14,102 bases of DNA, from positions 1 to 14,102 of the forward strand of contig JAILAA010000017.1 of the NCBI GenBank assembly GCA_024681875.1. The letters run 5' to 3'. This DNA comes from Prevotella sp. GTDB lineage: Bacteria > Bacteroidota > Bacteroidia > Bacteroidales > Bacteroidaceae. Shown one piece after another: positions 5,704-14,102 of this stretch (positions within the stretch are counted from its first letter, which is position 1; each line of letters starts with the position of its first letter). Position numbers and translations under genes: made by a program. A model generated the notes under the pieces. That model saw only the letters and a list, made by a program, of their open reading frames with translations. It had not been told where the DNA came from and made no database searches.

Positions 5704-7659
5704 ATGCAATACGGATATACCATTTTCATCCTTCTGTTGCCCCTGCTCTCGTTCCTCGTTCTGGGACTGGCAGGCATGAAGATGAAGCACAAGGTGGCCG
5801 GTCTCATCGGCACCTGCTCGCTCGGAGTGGTCACGATTCTGTCGTATCTCACAGCCTTCCAGTATTTCTCTGCCGACCGTGTGAACGAAATCCATCAGGC
5901 CATCATCCCCTTTAATTTCACGTGGCTGCCTCTGACTGACACGCTACATTTCGACATGGGCATCCTGCTCGACCCCATCTCGGTGATGATGCTCATCGTC
6001 ATCTCTACGGTGTCACTCATGGTGCACATCTACTCTTTCGGCTACATGCACGGCGAGAAGGGCTTCCAGCGCTACTACGCTTTCCTCTCGCTCTTCACCA
6101 TGTCGATGCTGGGACTGGTCGTTGCTACCAACATCTTCCAGATGTATATGTTCTGGGAGTTGGTGGGTGTGAGCTCCTATCTGCTCATCGGCTTCTACTA
6201 CCCGCTGAAGCCCGCCATTGCAGCCTCTAAGAAGGCCTTCATCGTGACGCGCTTTGCCGATATGTTCTTCCTCATCGGTATTCTGATGTTCGGCTTCTTC
6301 ACCGACTCGTTCAGCTTCTCGTTTGCCGCCGACGTACAGGTGGTGAACGGTATGCAGGAGCTGGTGACGGTCGACCCGATGCGTGCCATCGCCTGCGGCG
6401 GATTCATCATCCCCACAGCTTTGACGCTGATGTTCATCGGCGGTGCCGGTAAGAGCGCCATGTTCCCGTTGCACATCTGGCTGCCCGACGCTATGGAAGG
6501 TCCCACACCTGTGTCGGCCCTCATCCATGCTGCCACGATGGTGGTGGCTGGTGTGTTCCAGATCGCCCGTATGTTCCCCTTGTGGATACAATATGCCCCC
6601 GAGACTATGAGCATCGTGGTGTGGGTGGGTGTCTTCACCGCTTTCTATGCCGCTGCCGTTGCCTGTGCCCAAAGCGATATCAAGCGTGTGCTGGCCTTCT
6701 CCACCATTTCGCAGATTGCCTTTATGATGGTGGGCCTGGGCGTCAGCCTGCCCGGCCATGAGGCCATCCTCGACAACCACGCCCAGCTGGGCTACATGGC
6801 TGGCATGTTCCATCTGTTCACCCACGCCATGTTCAAGGCCTGCCTCTTCCTTGGCGCCGGCTGCATCATCCACGCTGTGCACAGCAACGAGATGTCGATG
6901 ATGGGCGGCCTGCGCAAGTATATGCCTATCACGCATATTACGTTCCTCATCTCGTGTCTCGCTATCGCAGGCATACCGCCGTTCTCGGGCTTTTTCTCGA
7001 AGGACGAGATTCTGACAGCCGCCATGCAGTACAGCCCTGTGGTCGGTTGGATTATGACGGGTGTGGCCGCTATGACCGCCTTCTACATGTTCCGCCTGTA
7101 CTACGGCATCTTCTGGGGTACTGAGAACAAGGAAGCCCACGAGCATCACACGCCCCATGAGGCTCCTCTCTCGATGACCTTCCCGCTGATATTCCTCTCG
7201 GCAGTCACCATTCTCTGTGGTTTCCTGCCCTTCGGACATTTCGTCAGCGCCAGCGGCTTAGCCTACGACATCCACCTCGACACGCAGATAGCTATCACGA
7301 GTGTGGTCATTGCAGTCATCAGCATTGCTCTTGCCACCTATATCTATAAAGGTGAGAAGCAGCCTATCGCCGACCGTCTGTACAAGACATTCCCGAAGCT
7401 GCACCGTGCTGCCTACAAGCGTTTCTATCAGGACGAGATCTGGCAGTATGTCACACACCGTATCATTTTCCGCTGTGTCTCTACACCTATTGCCTGGTTC
7501 GACCGCCACATTGTTGACGGCACGTTCAACTTCATGGCATGGGGCGCCAACGAGGCAGGCGAAAGCATCCGCTGCTGGCAGAGTGGCGATGTGCGCCGCT
7601 ATGCTATCTGGTTCATCACTGGTGCTGTGGCATTAACGCTCATTCTTCTCGCGTTGTAA
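5704..7659 (+). CDS. nuoL: NADH-quinone oxidoreductase subunit NuoL (ND5)
   Basis: 651 residues, the distal antiporter-like proton-pumping subunit of complex I, with about 14 core membrane helices and a C-terminal extension expected to form the lateral amphipathic helix and a final anchor. Channel residues are intact: E152 in FWELVGVSSYLLIGFYYP (TM5 glutamate), K250 in GGAGKSAMFPLHIWLPDAM (TM7 lysine), and K433 in FFSKDEI (TM12 region). It begins 9 nt after nuoK with only a weak purine-rich stretch upstream. Its TAA stop lies inside the first unit of an 8-nt repeat array. Confidence 0.97.
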   Translation: MQYGYTIFILLLPLLSFLVLGLAGMKMKHKVAGLIGTCSLGVVTILSYLTAFQYFSADRVNEIHQAIIPFNFTWLPLTDTLHFDMGILLDPISVMMLIVISTVSLMVHIYSFGYMHGEKGFQRYYAFLSLFTMSMLGLVVATNIFQMYMFWELVGVSSYLLIGFYYPLKPAIAASKKAFIVTRFADMFFLIGILMFGFFTDSFSFSFAADVQVVNGMQELVTVDPMRAIACGGFIIPTALTLMFIGGAGKSAMFPLHIWLPDAMEGPTPVSALIHAATMVVAGVFQIARMFPLWIQYAPETMSIVVWVGVFTAFYAAAVACAQSDIKRVLAFSTISQIAFMMVGLGVSLPGHEAILDNHAQLGYMAGMFHLFTHAMFKACLFLGAGCIIHAVHSNEMSMMGGLRKYMPITHITFLISCLAIAGIPPFSGFFSKDEILTAAMQYSPVVGWIMTGVAAMTAFYMFRLYYGIFWGTENKEAHEHHTPHEAPLSMTFPLIFLSAVTILCGFLPFGHFVSASGLAYDIHLDTQIAITSVVIAVISIALATYIYKGEKQPIADRLYKTFPKLHRAAYKRFYQDEIWQYVTHRIIFRCVSTPIAWFDRHIVDGTFNFMAWGANEAGESIRCWQSGDVRRYAIWFITGAVALTLILLAL

Positions 7660-7705
7660 TAGCGTGATAACGTCATAACGTAATAACGAAATAACGTAAT
7701 AACGA
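7658..7705 (+). repeat. Tandem 8-nt array (NATAACGW) between nuoL and nuoM
   Basis: Six consecutive 8-nt units: AATAGCGT (one mismatch, containing the last two bases of the nuoL stop), GATAACGT, CATAACGT, AATAACGA, AATAACGT, AATAACGA. The array fills the whole 48-nt spacer and ends 2 nt before the nuoM ATG. There is no Shine-Dalgarno sequence. The unit is unrelated in sequence to the array before nuoJ but has the same period. Confidence 0.93.
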
Positions 7706-7707
7706 AA

Positions 7708-9231
7708 ATGAATATATTAAGCTTATTCGTTTTGATTCCCGCCCTGATGCTATTGGGATTGTGGCTTGCCAAGAATCTCAATCAGGTGCGTGGCGTGATG
7801 GTGGCCGGAGCCAGCTGTCTGTTGGTGCTCAGTATCGGCCTCACCATCTGGTTCATTCAGCAGCGCTCTGCCGGCAACGATGCCGAGATGCTGCTGACGG
7901 CCAGCGTCGACTGGTTTAAACCCTTGAACATCAAATATGCCGTGGGTGTCGATGGCATCAGCGTTGTCATGCTGCTGCTGTCGAGCATCATCGTCTTCAC
8001 CGGCACCTTTGCCTCATGGCAGCTGAAACCACTCACCAAGGAGTATTTCCTTTGGTTCACCCTCTTGTCAACGGGTGTGTTCGGCTTCTTCATCTGCACC
8101 GACATGTTCACCATGTTCATGTTCTACGAGGTGGCCCTCATCCCCATGTACTTGCTCATCGGCGTCTGGGGCTCTGGCCACAAGGAGTATTCAGCCATGA
8201 AACTGACGCTGATGCTGATGGGCGGCTCGGCCCTGCTCATCCTCGGCATCCTGGGCATCTACTACTTCAACGGCGTCTACAGCGGCGAGTTCACGATGAA
8301 CGTCAACGAGATTGCCAAGACCTCACACGCCATCCCCGTAGGCATCCAGAACGCCTTCTTCCCCTTCATCTTCATCGGTTTCGGTGTGCTGGGAGCCCTG
8401 TTCCCGTTCCACACTTGGTCTCCCGACGGTCACGCATCTGCGCCTACCGCCGTGTCGATGCTCCATGCCGGTGTGCTGATGAAGCTGGGAGGCTATGGCT
8501 GCTTCCGCGTGGCTATGTATCTGCTGCCTGATGCTGCACAGGAGTTGTCGTGGATATTCATTATCCTCACGACTATCTCTGTTGTCTACGGTGCTTTGTC
8601 AGCCTGCGTGCAGACCGACCTGAAGTACATCAACGCCTACTCGTCGGTGTCGCACTGCGGTCTTGTGCTCTTCGCCATCCTGATGATGAATCAGACGGCC
8701 TGCACGGGTGCCATCCTGCAGATGCTGTCGCACGGTCTGATGACGGCTCTCTTCTTTGCCCTCATCGGTATGATCTACGGCCGCACACATACTCGCGACA
8801 TCCGCGAGTTGGCTGGTCTGATGAAGATTATGCCGTTCCTGGCCGTGGGCTATGTCATTGCCGGTCTGGCCAACCTCGGTCTGCCTGGCTTCTCTGGCTT
8901 CATCGCTGAGATGACCATCTTCGTTGGTGCCTTCGGTGCCGACCCTGTCGCCGGCGACCCGAACATCGGCTTCCGCATGGTAGCTACCATCATCGCCTGT
9001 ATGTCTATCGTTGTCACCGCAGTCTACATCCTGCGTGTCGTCGGCAAGATTCTCTACGGCGAGGTCGAGAACAAGCATTTCCTCGAGCTGACCGACGCTA
9101 CCTGGGACGAGCGCGTCGCCGTCATCTGCCTCATCTTCTGTGTGGCAGGCCTTGGTACGTTCCCCTTCTGGGTGAGCAACGTCATCTCGCCGTCGGCTGG
9201 AAACATTCTGCAATCAATTGGTGTCATGTAA
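7708..9231 (+). CDS. nuoM: NADH-quinone oxidoreductase subunit NuoM (ND4)
   Basis: 507 residues with about 14 membrane helices, the middle antiporter-like subunit. Present: E141 in FYEVALIPMYLLIGVWG (TM5), H235 in FPFHTWSPDGHASAPT, K259 in GVLMKLGGYG (TM8) and E401 in FIAEMTIFVG (TM12). Odd: the TM7 lysine that precedes PFHTW in most NuoM proteins (pattern FxVKxPxxPFHTW) is leucine here (L228, FGVLGALFPFHTW), while the matching lysine is kept in NuoL (K250) and NuoN (K213). Length is normal. It starts immediately after an 8-nt repeat array. Confidence 0.96.
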   Translation: MNILSLFVLIPALMLLGLWLAKNLNQVRGVMVAGASCLLVLSIGLTIWFIQQRSAGNDAEMLLTASVDWFKPLNIKYAVGVDGISVVMLLLSSIIVFTGTFASWQLKPLTKEYFLWFTLLSTGVFGFFICTDMFTMFMFYEVALIPMYLLIGVWGSGHKEYSAMKLTLMLMGGSALLILGILGIYYFNGVYSGEFTMNVNEIAKTSHAIPVGIQNAFFPFIFIGFGVLGALFPFHTWSPDGHASAPTAVSMLHAGVLMKLGGYGCFRVAMYLLPDAAQELSWIFIILTTISVVYGALSACVQTDLKYINAYSSVSHCGLVLFAILMMNQTACTGAILQMLSHGLMTALFFALIGMIYGRTHTRDIRELAGLMKIMPFLAVGYVIAGLANLGLPGFSGFIAEMTIFVGAFGADPVAGDPNIGFRMVATIIACMSIVVTAVYILRVVGKILYGEVENKHFLELTDATWDERVAVICLIFCVAGLGTFPFWVSNVISPSAGNILQSIGVM

Positions 9232-9235
9232 AGTT

Positions 9236-9242
9236 AGGAGGA
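9236..9242 (+). promoter_or_regulatory. Strong Shine-Dalgarno sequence of nuoN
   Basis: AGGAGGA lies 7 nt before the nuoN ATG at 9250. It is a canonical ribosome-binding site, in contrast to nuoA, nuoH, nuoJ and nuoM in the same operon, which have none, and it fixes the start. Confidence 0.8.
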
Positions 9243-9249
9243 CAAAGAA

Positions 9250-10689
9250 ATGAATTACAGTCAATTTTTGAATATGATTCCTGAGGCTACGCTGGTGCTG
9301 GCCTTGATAATAGTCTTCTGTGCCGACTTTGCATTACACAAGAGCGAGCGCAAGAACTTTACACTGGGTGTGCTGACTGGTGCCCTGCTGCTCTGCCAGC
9401 TTGTGCCCTGTTTCATTGCCGAGCCTACTGAGGCTTTCGGCGGCATCTACGTCTCCACACAGATTGCCAATGTGATGAAGGTCATCCTCACTGCAGGTAC
9501 GTTCATCGTCGTGGTGATGTCGCAGGCATGGCTAGAGACCACCAAGCGCTATGCAGGTGAGTATTACATGCTCCTGCTGAGCACCCTGCTCGGTATGTAC
9601 ATGATGCTCTCGAGCGGCTCATTCCTCATGTTCTTCCTCGGACTCGAGATGGCCTCCGTGCCTCTGGCATGTATGGTGGCTTTGGACAAGAAGAAGAAAG
9701 AAAGTGCTGAGGCTGCTGCCAAGTACATCCTCATCGCTACGTTCTCAAGCGGTGTAATGCTCTTCGGCATCTCGTTCATCTATGCTGCTACGGGCAGTCT
9801 CTACTTCGACAACGTCGCCGAGGTTATCACCGCCAAGCCCCTCAGCATCATCGGCATGGTGTTCTTCTTCAGCGGTCTGGGCTTCAAGATTTCCCTCGTA
9901 CCCTTCCACTTCTGGACGGCTGACACCTATCAGGGAGCCCCGACGCCTGTCACCGGTTACCTGAGCGTTGTCTCTAAAGGTGCCGCCACGCTGACGCTGG
10001 CCATCATCCTCACAAAGGTCTTCGGTTCGATAATCCACTACTGGCAGCCCATGCTTTGGGTGGTCATCATGCTCACCATCACCATCGGCAACCTCATGGC
10101 CATCCGACAGACGGAGCTGAAACGCTTCATGGCCTTCTCGTCCATCTCGCAGGCCGGCTACATTATGCTGGCTGTCATCGGTGCCGACCCTGCCACTTCT
10201 CAGACCGCCCTCACGTTCTACGTGCTGGTCTATGTGGTGGCCAACATGTCGGTGTTCTCGGTCATCAGCGCTGTGGAGCACATGGCTGGCGCCGGTACAC
10301 AGATGTCTGCCTACAACGGTCTCTATCAGACCAACCCGAAGCTGGCGTTCATCATGACCATCGCCCTCTTCTCGCTGGCAGGCATCCCGCCCTTCGCAGG
10401 TATGTTCTCGAAGTTCTTCGTGTTCATGGCTGGCGTCAACGGACAGGATGCTCATCCTTTCTGGCCCTACTTCGTAGTGTTCGTGGCATTGGTCAATACA
10501 GTGGTGAGCTTGTACTACTACCTGCTCATCGTCAAGGCTATGTATATCCGTAAAGAAGACAATCCTCTGCCCGCCTTTGCTCATGGCAAGGCCATCAACG
10601 CCTCGCTGGCCATTTGCACCGTGGGCATTGTCCTCTTCGGCATCTGCTCCTGCATCTACCAGTGGATAGCCAACGCTGCAGGCATGTAG
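9250..10689 (+). CDS. nuoN: NADH-quinone oxidoreductase subunit NuoN (ND2)
   Basis: 479 residues with about 14 membrane helices, the antiporter-like subunit nearest the Q-module. All channel residues expected for the family are visible: E133 in FLGLEMASVPL, K213 in GLGFKISLVPFHFW, K243 in VVSKGAATL and K388 in MFSKFFVF. It is the last gene of the operon: an 18-nt gap with a strong Shine-Dalgarno sequence separates it from nuoM, and hairpins with a T-run follow the stop. Confidence 0.97.
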   Translation: MNYSQFLNMIPEATLVLALIIVFCADFALHKSERKNFTLGVLTGALLLCQLVPCFIAEPTEAFGGIYVSTQIANVMKVILTAGTFIVVVMSQAWLETTKRYAGEYYMLLLSTLLGMYMMLSSGSFLMFFLGLEMASVPLACMVALDKKKKESAEAAAKYILIATFSSGVMLFGISFIYAATGSLYFDNVAEVITAKPLSIIGMVFFFSGLGFKISLVPFHFWTADTYQGAPTPVTGYLSVVSKGAATLTLAIILTKVFGSIIHYWQPMLWVVIMLTITIGNLMAIRQTELKRFMAFSSISQAGYIMLAVIGADPATSQTALTFYVLVYVVANMSVFSVISAVEHMAGAGTQMSAYNGLYQTNPKLAFIMTIALFSLAGIPPFAGMFSKFFVFMAGVNGQDAHPFWPYFVVFVALVNTVVSLYYYLLIVKAMYIRKEDNPLPAFAHGKAINASLAICTVGIVLFGICSCIYQWIANAAGM

Positions 10690-10690
10690 C

Positions 10691-10705
10691 GTAGATTTTA
10701 TCTAC
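10691..10705 (+). other. Small hairpin directly after the nuoN stop
   Basis: GTAGA-TTTTA-TCTAC, a 5-bp stem starting 2 nt after the nuoN stop and followed by a pyrimidine-rich TCTTTTCTC. It precedes the main terminator and may protect the mRNA 3' end or act as a weak first stop signal. Confidence 0.45.
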
Positions 10706-10711
10706 TCTTTT

Positions 10712-10768
10712 CTCATATGACTTTTGATAAAACCAATTGGTTTATTTCAAAAGTCATATGAGTTTTTT
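10712..10768 (+). terminator. Intrinsic terminator of the nuo operon
   Basis: A 16-bp perfect stem (CTCATATGACTTTTGA at 10712-10727 with its complement at 10747-10762) encloses an internal loop and an inner palindrome AAACCAATTGGTTT (10730-10743), and is followed by six T at 10763-10768. It lies 22 nt after the nuoN stop. The long stem and the T-run on the plus strand only make this a strong rightward terminator. Confidence 0.92.
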
Positions 10769-10806
10769 ATATAGTATACTCTGATATAGAGCTTACTTAG
10801 CATCGT

Positions 10807-10861
10807 AAATAAGTCATTCCCGTTTCTAAGTGGCTTACTTAGTAACGGGAATGACTTGTTT
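10807..10861 (-). terminator. Long hairpin between the nuo terminator and tRNA-fMet
   Basis: An 18-bp stem (10807-10824 with 10844-10861, one G-T pair) carries an inner 6-bp stem CTAAGT/ACTTAG in its loop. Read on the minus strand it begins 5 nt after the tRNA 3' end, so it is probably the tRNA terminator, though the following sequence (ATTTACG) is a poor T-run. The decamer GCTTACTTAG at 10791-10800 is repeated in the hairpin at 10833-10842 and could form alternative pairings. Confidence 0.65.
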
Positions 10862-10866
10862 ATGAG

Positions 10867-10939
10867 TTGCGGAGGCAGGATTCGAACGTGCGACCTCCAG
10901 GTTATGAGCCTGGCGAGCTACCAACTGCTCCACTCCGCG
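10867..10939 (-). tRNA. Initiator tRNA-fMet (CAT)
   Basis: A 73-nt cloverleaf with anticodon CAT in the loop CTCATAA and no encoded CCA (the genome continues CTC after the discriminator A73). Initiator hallmarks: the C1-A72 mismatch at the end of the acceptor stem (CGCGGAG / CTCCGCA), A11-T24 in the D-stem (GAGC/GCTC), and consecutive G-C pairs at the base of the anticodon stem (CCAGG/CCTGG), of which the first is A29-T41 rather than G-C. Odd: the T-stem GCACG/CCTGC has a C52-C62 mismatch. It has its own promoter 19 nt upstream. Confidence 0.95.
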
Positions 10940-10957
10940 ATATTTCCAATTGCGGGT

Positions 10958-10989
10958 GCAAAGGTACGCATAATTTTTGAATTTACAAA
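10958..10989 (-). promoter_or_regulatory. Bacteroidetes-type promoter of tRNA-fMet
   Basis: On the minus strand: TTTG (10986-10989), a spacer of exactly 19 nt, then TACCTTTGC (10958-10966). This is a full match to the Bacteroidetes primary-sigma consensus (TTTG at -33, TAnnTTTG at -7). Transcription would start near 10950, about 11 nt before the mature tRNA. Confidence 0.85.
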
Positions 10990-11048
10990 ATTTTCGAATG
11001 TTTTTTTCTAATAATTGTTTTAGAAAAAGGAAAAATGAACATACAAAT

Positions 11049-11075
11049 GGGCTCCCGATGTCTCATCGGAAGCCC
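11049..11075 (-). terminator. Intrinsic terminator of the ABC-F-galE transcript
   Basis: On the minus strand GGGCTTCCGATG-AGA-CATCGGGAGCCC forms a 12-bp stem (one T-G pair) with a 3-nt loop, followed by ATTTGTATG and later TTTTT. It lies 33 nt after the galE stop. The stretch between stop and hairpin is built almost only of A and C on the plus strand (11073-11094), and a small hairpin CAGTAAT/ATTACTG (11096-11114) overlaps the galE stop. Confidence 0.8.
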
Positions 11076-11108
11076 ACACAACACAAACACAAAATCAGTA
11101 ATATAAAA

Positions 11109-12149
11109 TTACTGTATACCGTCAGCGCGTAGCTTTTCCTGCCATTTCCAAGCACTCTTCAGTACCTCATCGGTAGGAGTGTCGGCTTTCCAACCAAGCA
11201 CTTTATTGGCCTTGTCAACATTGCCCCATACCTGTTCGATATCTCCTTCGCGACGTGGAGCATATTCCCAGTTCACCTTTACGCCGGTAGCCTTCTCAAA
11301 GCCTTCGACTACCTCAAGGGTAGAAAGACCACGGCCAGTGCCGATATTGAATACCTCTACGGCTTCGGTGTCGGGCTGGTCAAGTACGCGCTCCATTGCT
11401 TTCACGTGGGCTTTTGCCAGGTCGACGACATAGATATAGTCACGGATGCAGGTATGATCAGGCGTGTTGTAGTCGTTGCCGAAGATCTTCAGCTGCTTGC
11501 GGATGCCCATAGCGGTCTGTGTGACGAAGGGGATGAGGTTCATGGGCACACCGTTGGGCAGCTCGCCGATAAGGGCTGTGGGATGTGCGCCGATAGGATT
11601 GAAGTAGCGCAGGATGATTGACTTGATGGGCGCACCGCTATGGATATAGTCCTGAATGATTTCCTCGTTAATTTGCTTCGTATTGCCGTAGGGCGACATG
11701 GCCTTCTGTATCGGTGCGTTTTCTGTAACGGGCAAGTTCTCCTGCGAGGGCTGACCATAGACGGTGCAGCTCGACGAGAAGATGATACCCTTCACGTCAT
11801 ATTTTGGCATGAGCTCCAGCAGGTTGATGAGCGACGTAAGGTTGTTGCGATAGTAGAGCAGCGGCTTCTCCACGCTTTCGCCAACGGCCTTTGAGGCAGC
11901 GAAGTGGATGATGCCCTCAATCTTCGGGTATTTCTTGAAGACCCCTTCCAAAGCTTCCATGTCGCAGCAGTCTACCTTCTCGAAGGCTGGGCGAATTCCT
12001 GTGATTTTCTCGATGCCATCAACAACGTTGGCATTACTGTTCGACAGGTTGTCGATAATCACTACTTCGTAGCCTGCCTCCTGCAGTTCTACGGTGGTGT
12101 GGCTCCCAATAAAGCCGGTGCCACCCGTCACTAAGATTGTCTGTTTCAT
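11109..12149 (-). CDS. galE: UDP-glucose 4-epimerase GalE
   Basis: 346 residues, a cytoplasmic extended short-chain dehydrogenase/reductase that interconverts UDP-glucose and UDP-galactose, feeding galactose use and cell-surface sugar synthesis. The NAD-binding loop TGGTGFIGSH (8-17) opens the Rossmann domain. The catalytic set is present: S127 in FSSSCTVYG and the YxxxK pair Y154/K158 in SPYGNTKQ. The C-terminal part has the epimerase pattern YFNPIGAHPTALIGE (182-196) and NIGTGRGLSTLEVV. Length is typical (about 338-348). It begins 9 nt after the ABC-F gene and has no promoter of its own that I can see, so it is probably the second gene of that operon. Confidence 0.96.
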   Translation of the reverse strand: MKQTILVTGGTGFIGSHTTVELQEAGYEVVIIDNLSNSNANVVDGIEKITGIRPAFEKVDCCDMEALEGVFKKYPKIEGIIHFAASKAVGESVEKPLLYYRNNLTSLINLLELMPKYDVKGIIFSSSCTVYGQPSQENLPVTENAPIQKAMSPYGNTKQINEEIIQDYIHSGAPIKSIILRYFNPIGAHPTALIGELPNGVPMNLIPFVTQTAMGIRKQLKIFGNDYNTPDHTCIRDYIYVVDLAKAHVKAMERVLDQPDTEAVEVFNIGTGRGLSTLEVVEGFEKATGVKVNWEYAPRREGDIEQVWGNVDKANKVLGWKADTPTDEVLKSAWKWQEKLRADGIQ

Positions 12150-12158
12150 AGATGATAT

Positions 12159-13801
<1,643 letters not shown>

Positions 13802-13818
13802 GTATTAAGATTTGCGAT

Positions 13819-13827
13819 GCAAAGGTA
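13819..13827 (-). promoter_or_regulatory. -7 element of the ABC-F-galE promoter
   Basis: TACCTTTGC on the minus strand, identical to the -7 elements of nuoA and tRNA-fMet, about 44 nt before the start codon. No clean TTTG stands at the right distance upstream (GTTG and TTTCG are the nearest candidates in a T-rich stretch), so the -33 element is uncertain. Confidence 0.65.
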
Positions 13828-13870
13828 ATCAAAAAAAACAATACAACGAAATATTCTTGGAATTATTCTG

Positions 13871-13892
13871 GCTCACCAGTAAATTCCTGTGT
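13871..13892. mobile_element. Probable terminal inverted repeat of an ISL3-like element (left end)
   Basis: The stretch starts GGCTCACCAGTAAATT and ends one base before the transposase stop. Ends of ISL3-family elements typically begin GG and often GGCTC, so 13871 is the likely IS boundary, and 13863-13870 (TTATTCTG) would be one copy of an 8-bp target duplication. The other end is outside the window, so this cannot be confirmed here. Confidence 0.45.
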
Positions 13893-14102
13893 TTATCCGT
13901 ATATCATTGACATCCTATAGAGAAAGAAGTCCACATCAATTACTCCCCTAAGCTGTGCACGGAATTGCTTGATCTTTGAGTTTAGGGACTCTGCAGAAGC
14001 ATTGGTCGCACGATTAATGAAGTAGTTGAGCACCTCATCTTCTCTGTCACGTATAGTATCTGCAACAGTATTGAAGGCATCATTCCCAAACGCCTTGACC
14101 TT
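13893..14102 (-). CDS. ISL3-like DDE transposase, C-terminal fragment
   Basis: The last 69 codons of a minus-strand gene cut by the right edge. The peptide contains VLNYFINRATNASAESLN followed by SKIKQFRAQLRGVIDVDFF and ends RMSMIYG. The NxxxExxNxKIK pattern is the C-terminal block of ISL3-type transposases, with the Glu as the third acid of the DDE triad. The gene reads towards the ABC-F gene. Whether the whole transposase is intact cannot be seen. Family assignment at the subgroup level is uncertain. Confidence 0.75.
   Translation of the reverse strand, partial: KVKAFGNDAFNTVADTIRDREDEVLNYFINRATNASAESLNSKIKQFRAQLRGVIDVDFFLYRMSMIYG

Noticed and set aside
6013..7239. 408-codon minus-strand frame opposite nuoL
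   Set aside because: Antisense shadow: extremely His/Glu/Gly-rich, no domain, while the plus strand encodes a complete NuoL with all motifs.

Overview
The window looks like chromosome of an anaerobic Bacteroidales bacterium, most likely of the Prevotella/Segatella group. The reasons are the gene content (complex I without its NADH-oxidising module, a fused NuoCD), three promoter elements with the Bacteroidetes -7 sequence TACCTTTGC, a tRNA gene that does not encode its CCA end, frequent starts without a Shine-Dalgarno sequence, and moderately high GC in genes with AT-rich spacers.

Layout. The left edge holds the first 38 codons of clpC on the minus strand, preceded by a core-perfect sigma-54 (-24/-12) element and, about 100 bp upstream of its predicted start point, a perfect 32-bp palindrome. 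From there an eleven-subunit complex I operon runs rightward (nuoA-B-CD-H-I-J-K-L-M-N, 456-10689). Most joins are tight: overlaps of 10, 4 and 4 nt, or gaps of 3, 9, 13 and 18 nt. The two longer gaps, before nuoJ and before nuoM, are filled with short tandem repeats of period 8. A strong intrinsic terminator follows nuoN.

The right part is read leftward: an initiator tRNA-fMet with its own promoter; then galE (UDP-glucose 4-epimerase) downstream of a YkpA/YbiT-type ABC-F ATPase gene, 9 nt apart and probably cotranscribed; then, cut by the right edge, the C-terminus of an ISL3-like transposase with a likely IS end about 20 bp from the ABC-F promoter region.

How the genes work together. The nuo genes encode the Q-module (NuoB, CD, I) and the whole membrane proton-pumping arm (NuoA, H, J, K, L, M, N) but not NuoE, NuoF or NuoG, so the electron donor is not set by this locus. 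NuoM differs from its homologues NuoL and NuoN in lacking the TM7 lysine of the proton channel. The ABC-F protein has one canonical and one degenerate ATP site. No CRISPR array, phage or defence system is visible. The most unusual material is regulatory and structural: the sigma-54 element with its palindrome, the period-8 and period-7 repeats just upstream of start codons, the NuoM substitution, and a T-stem mismatch in the initiator tRNA.
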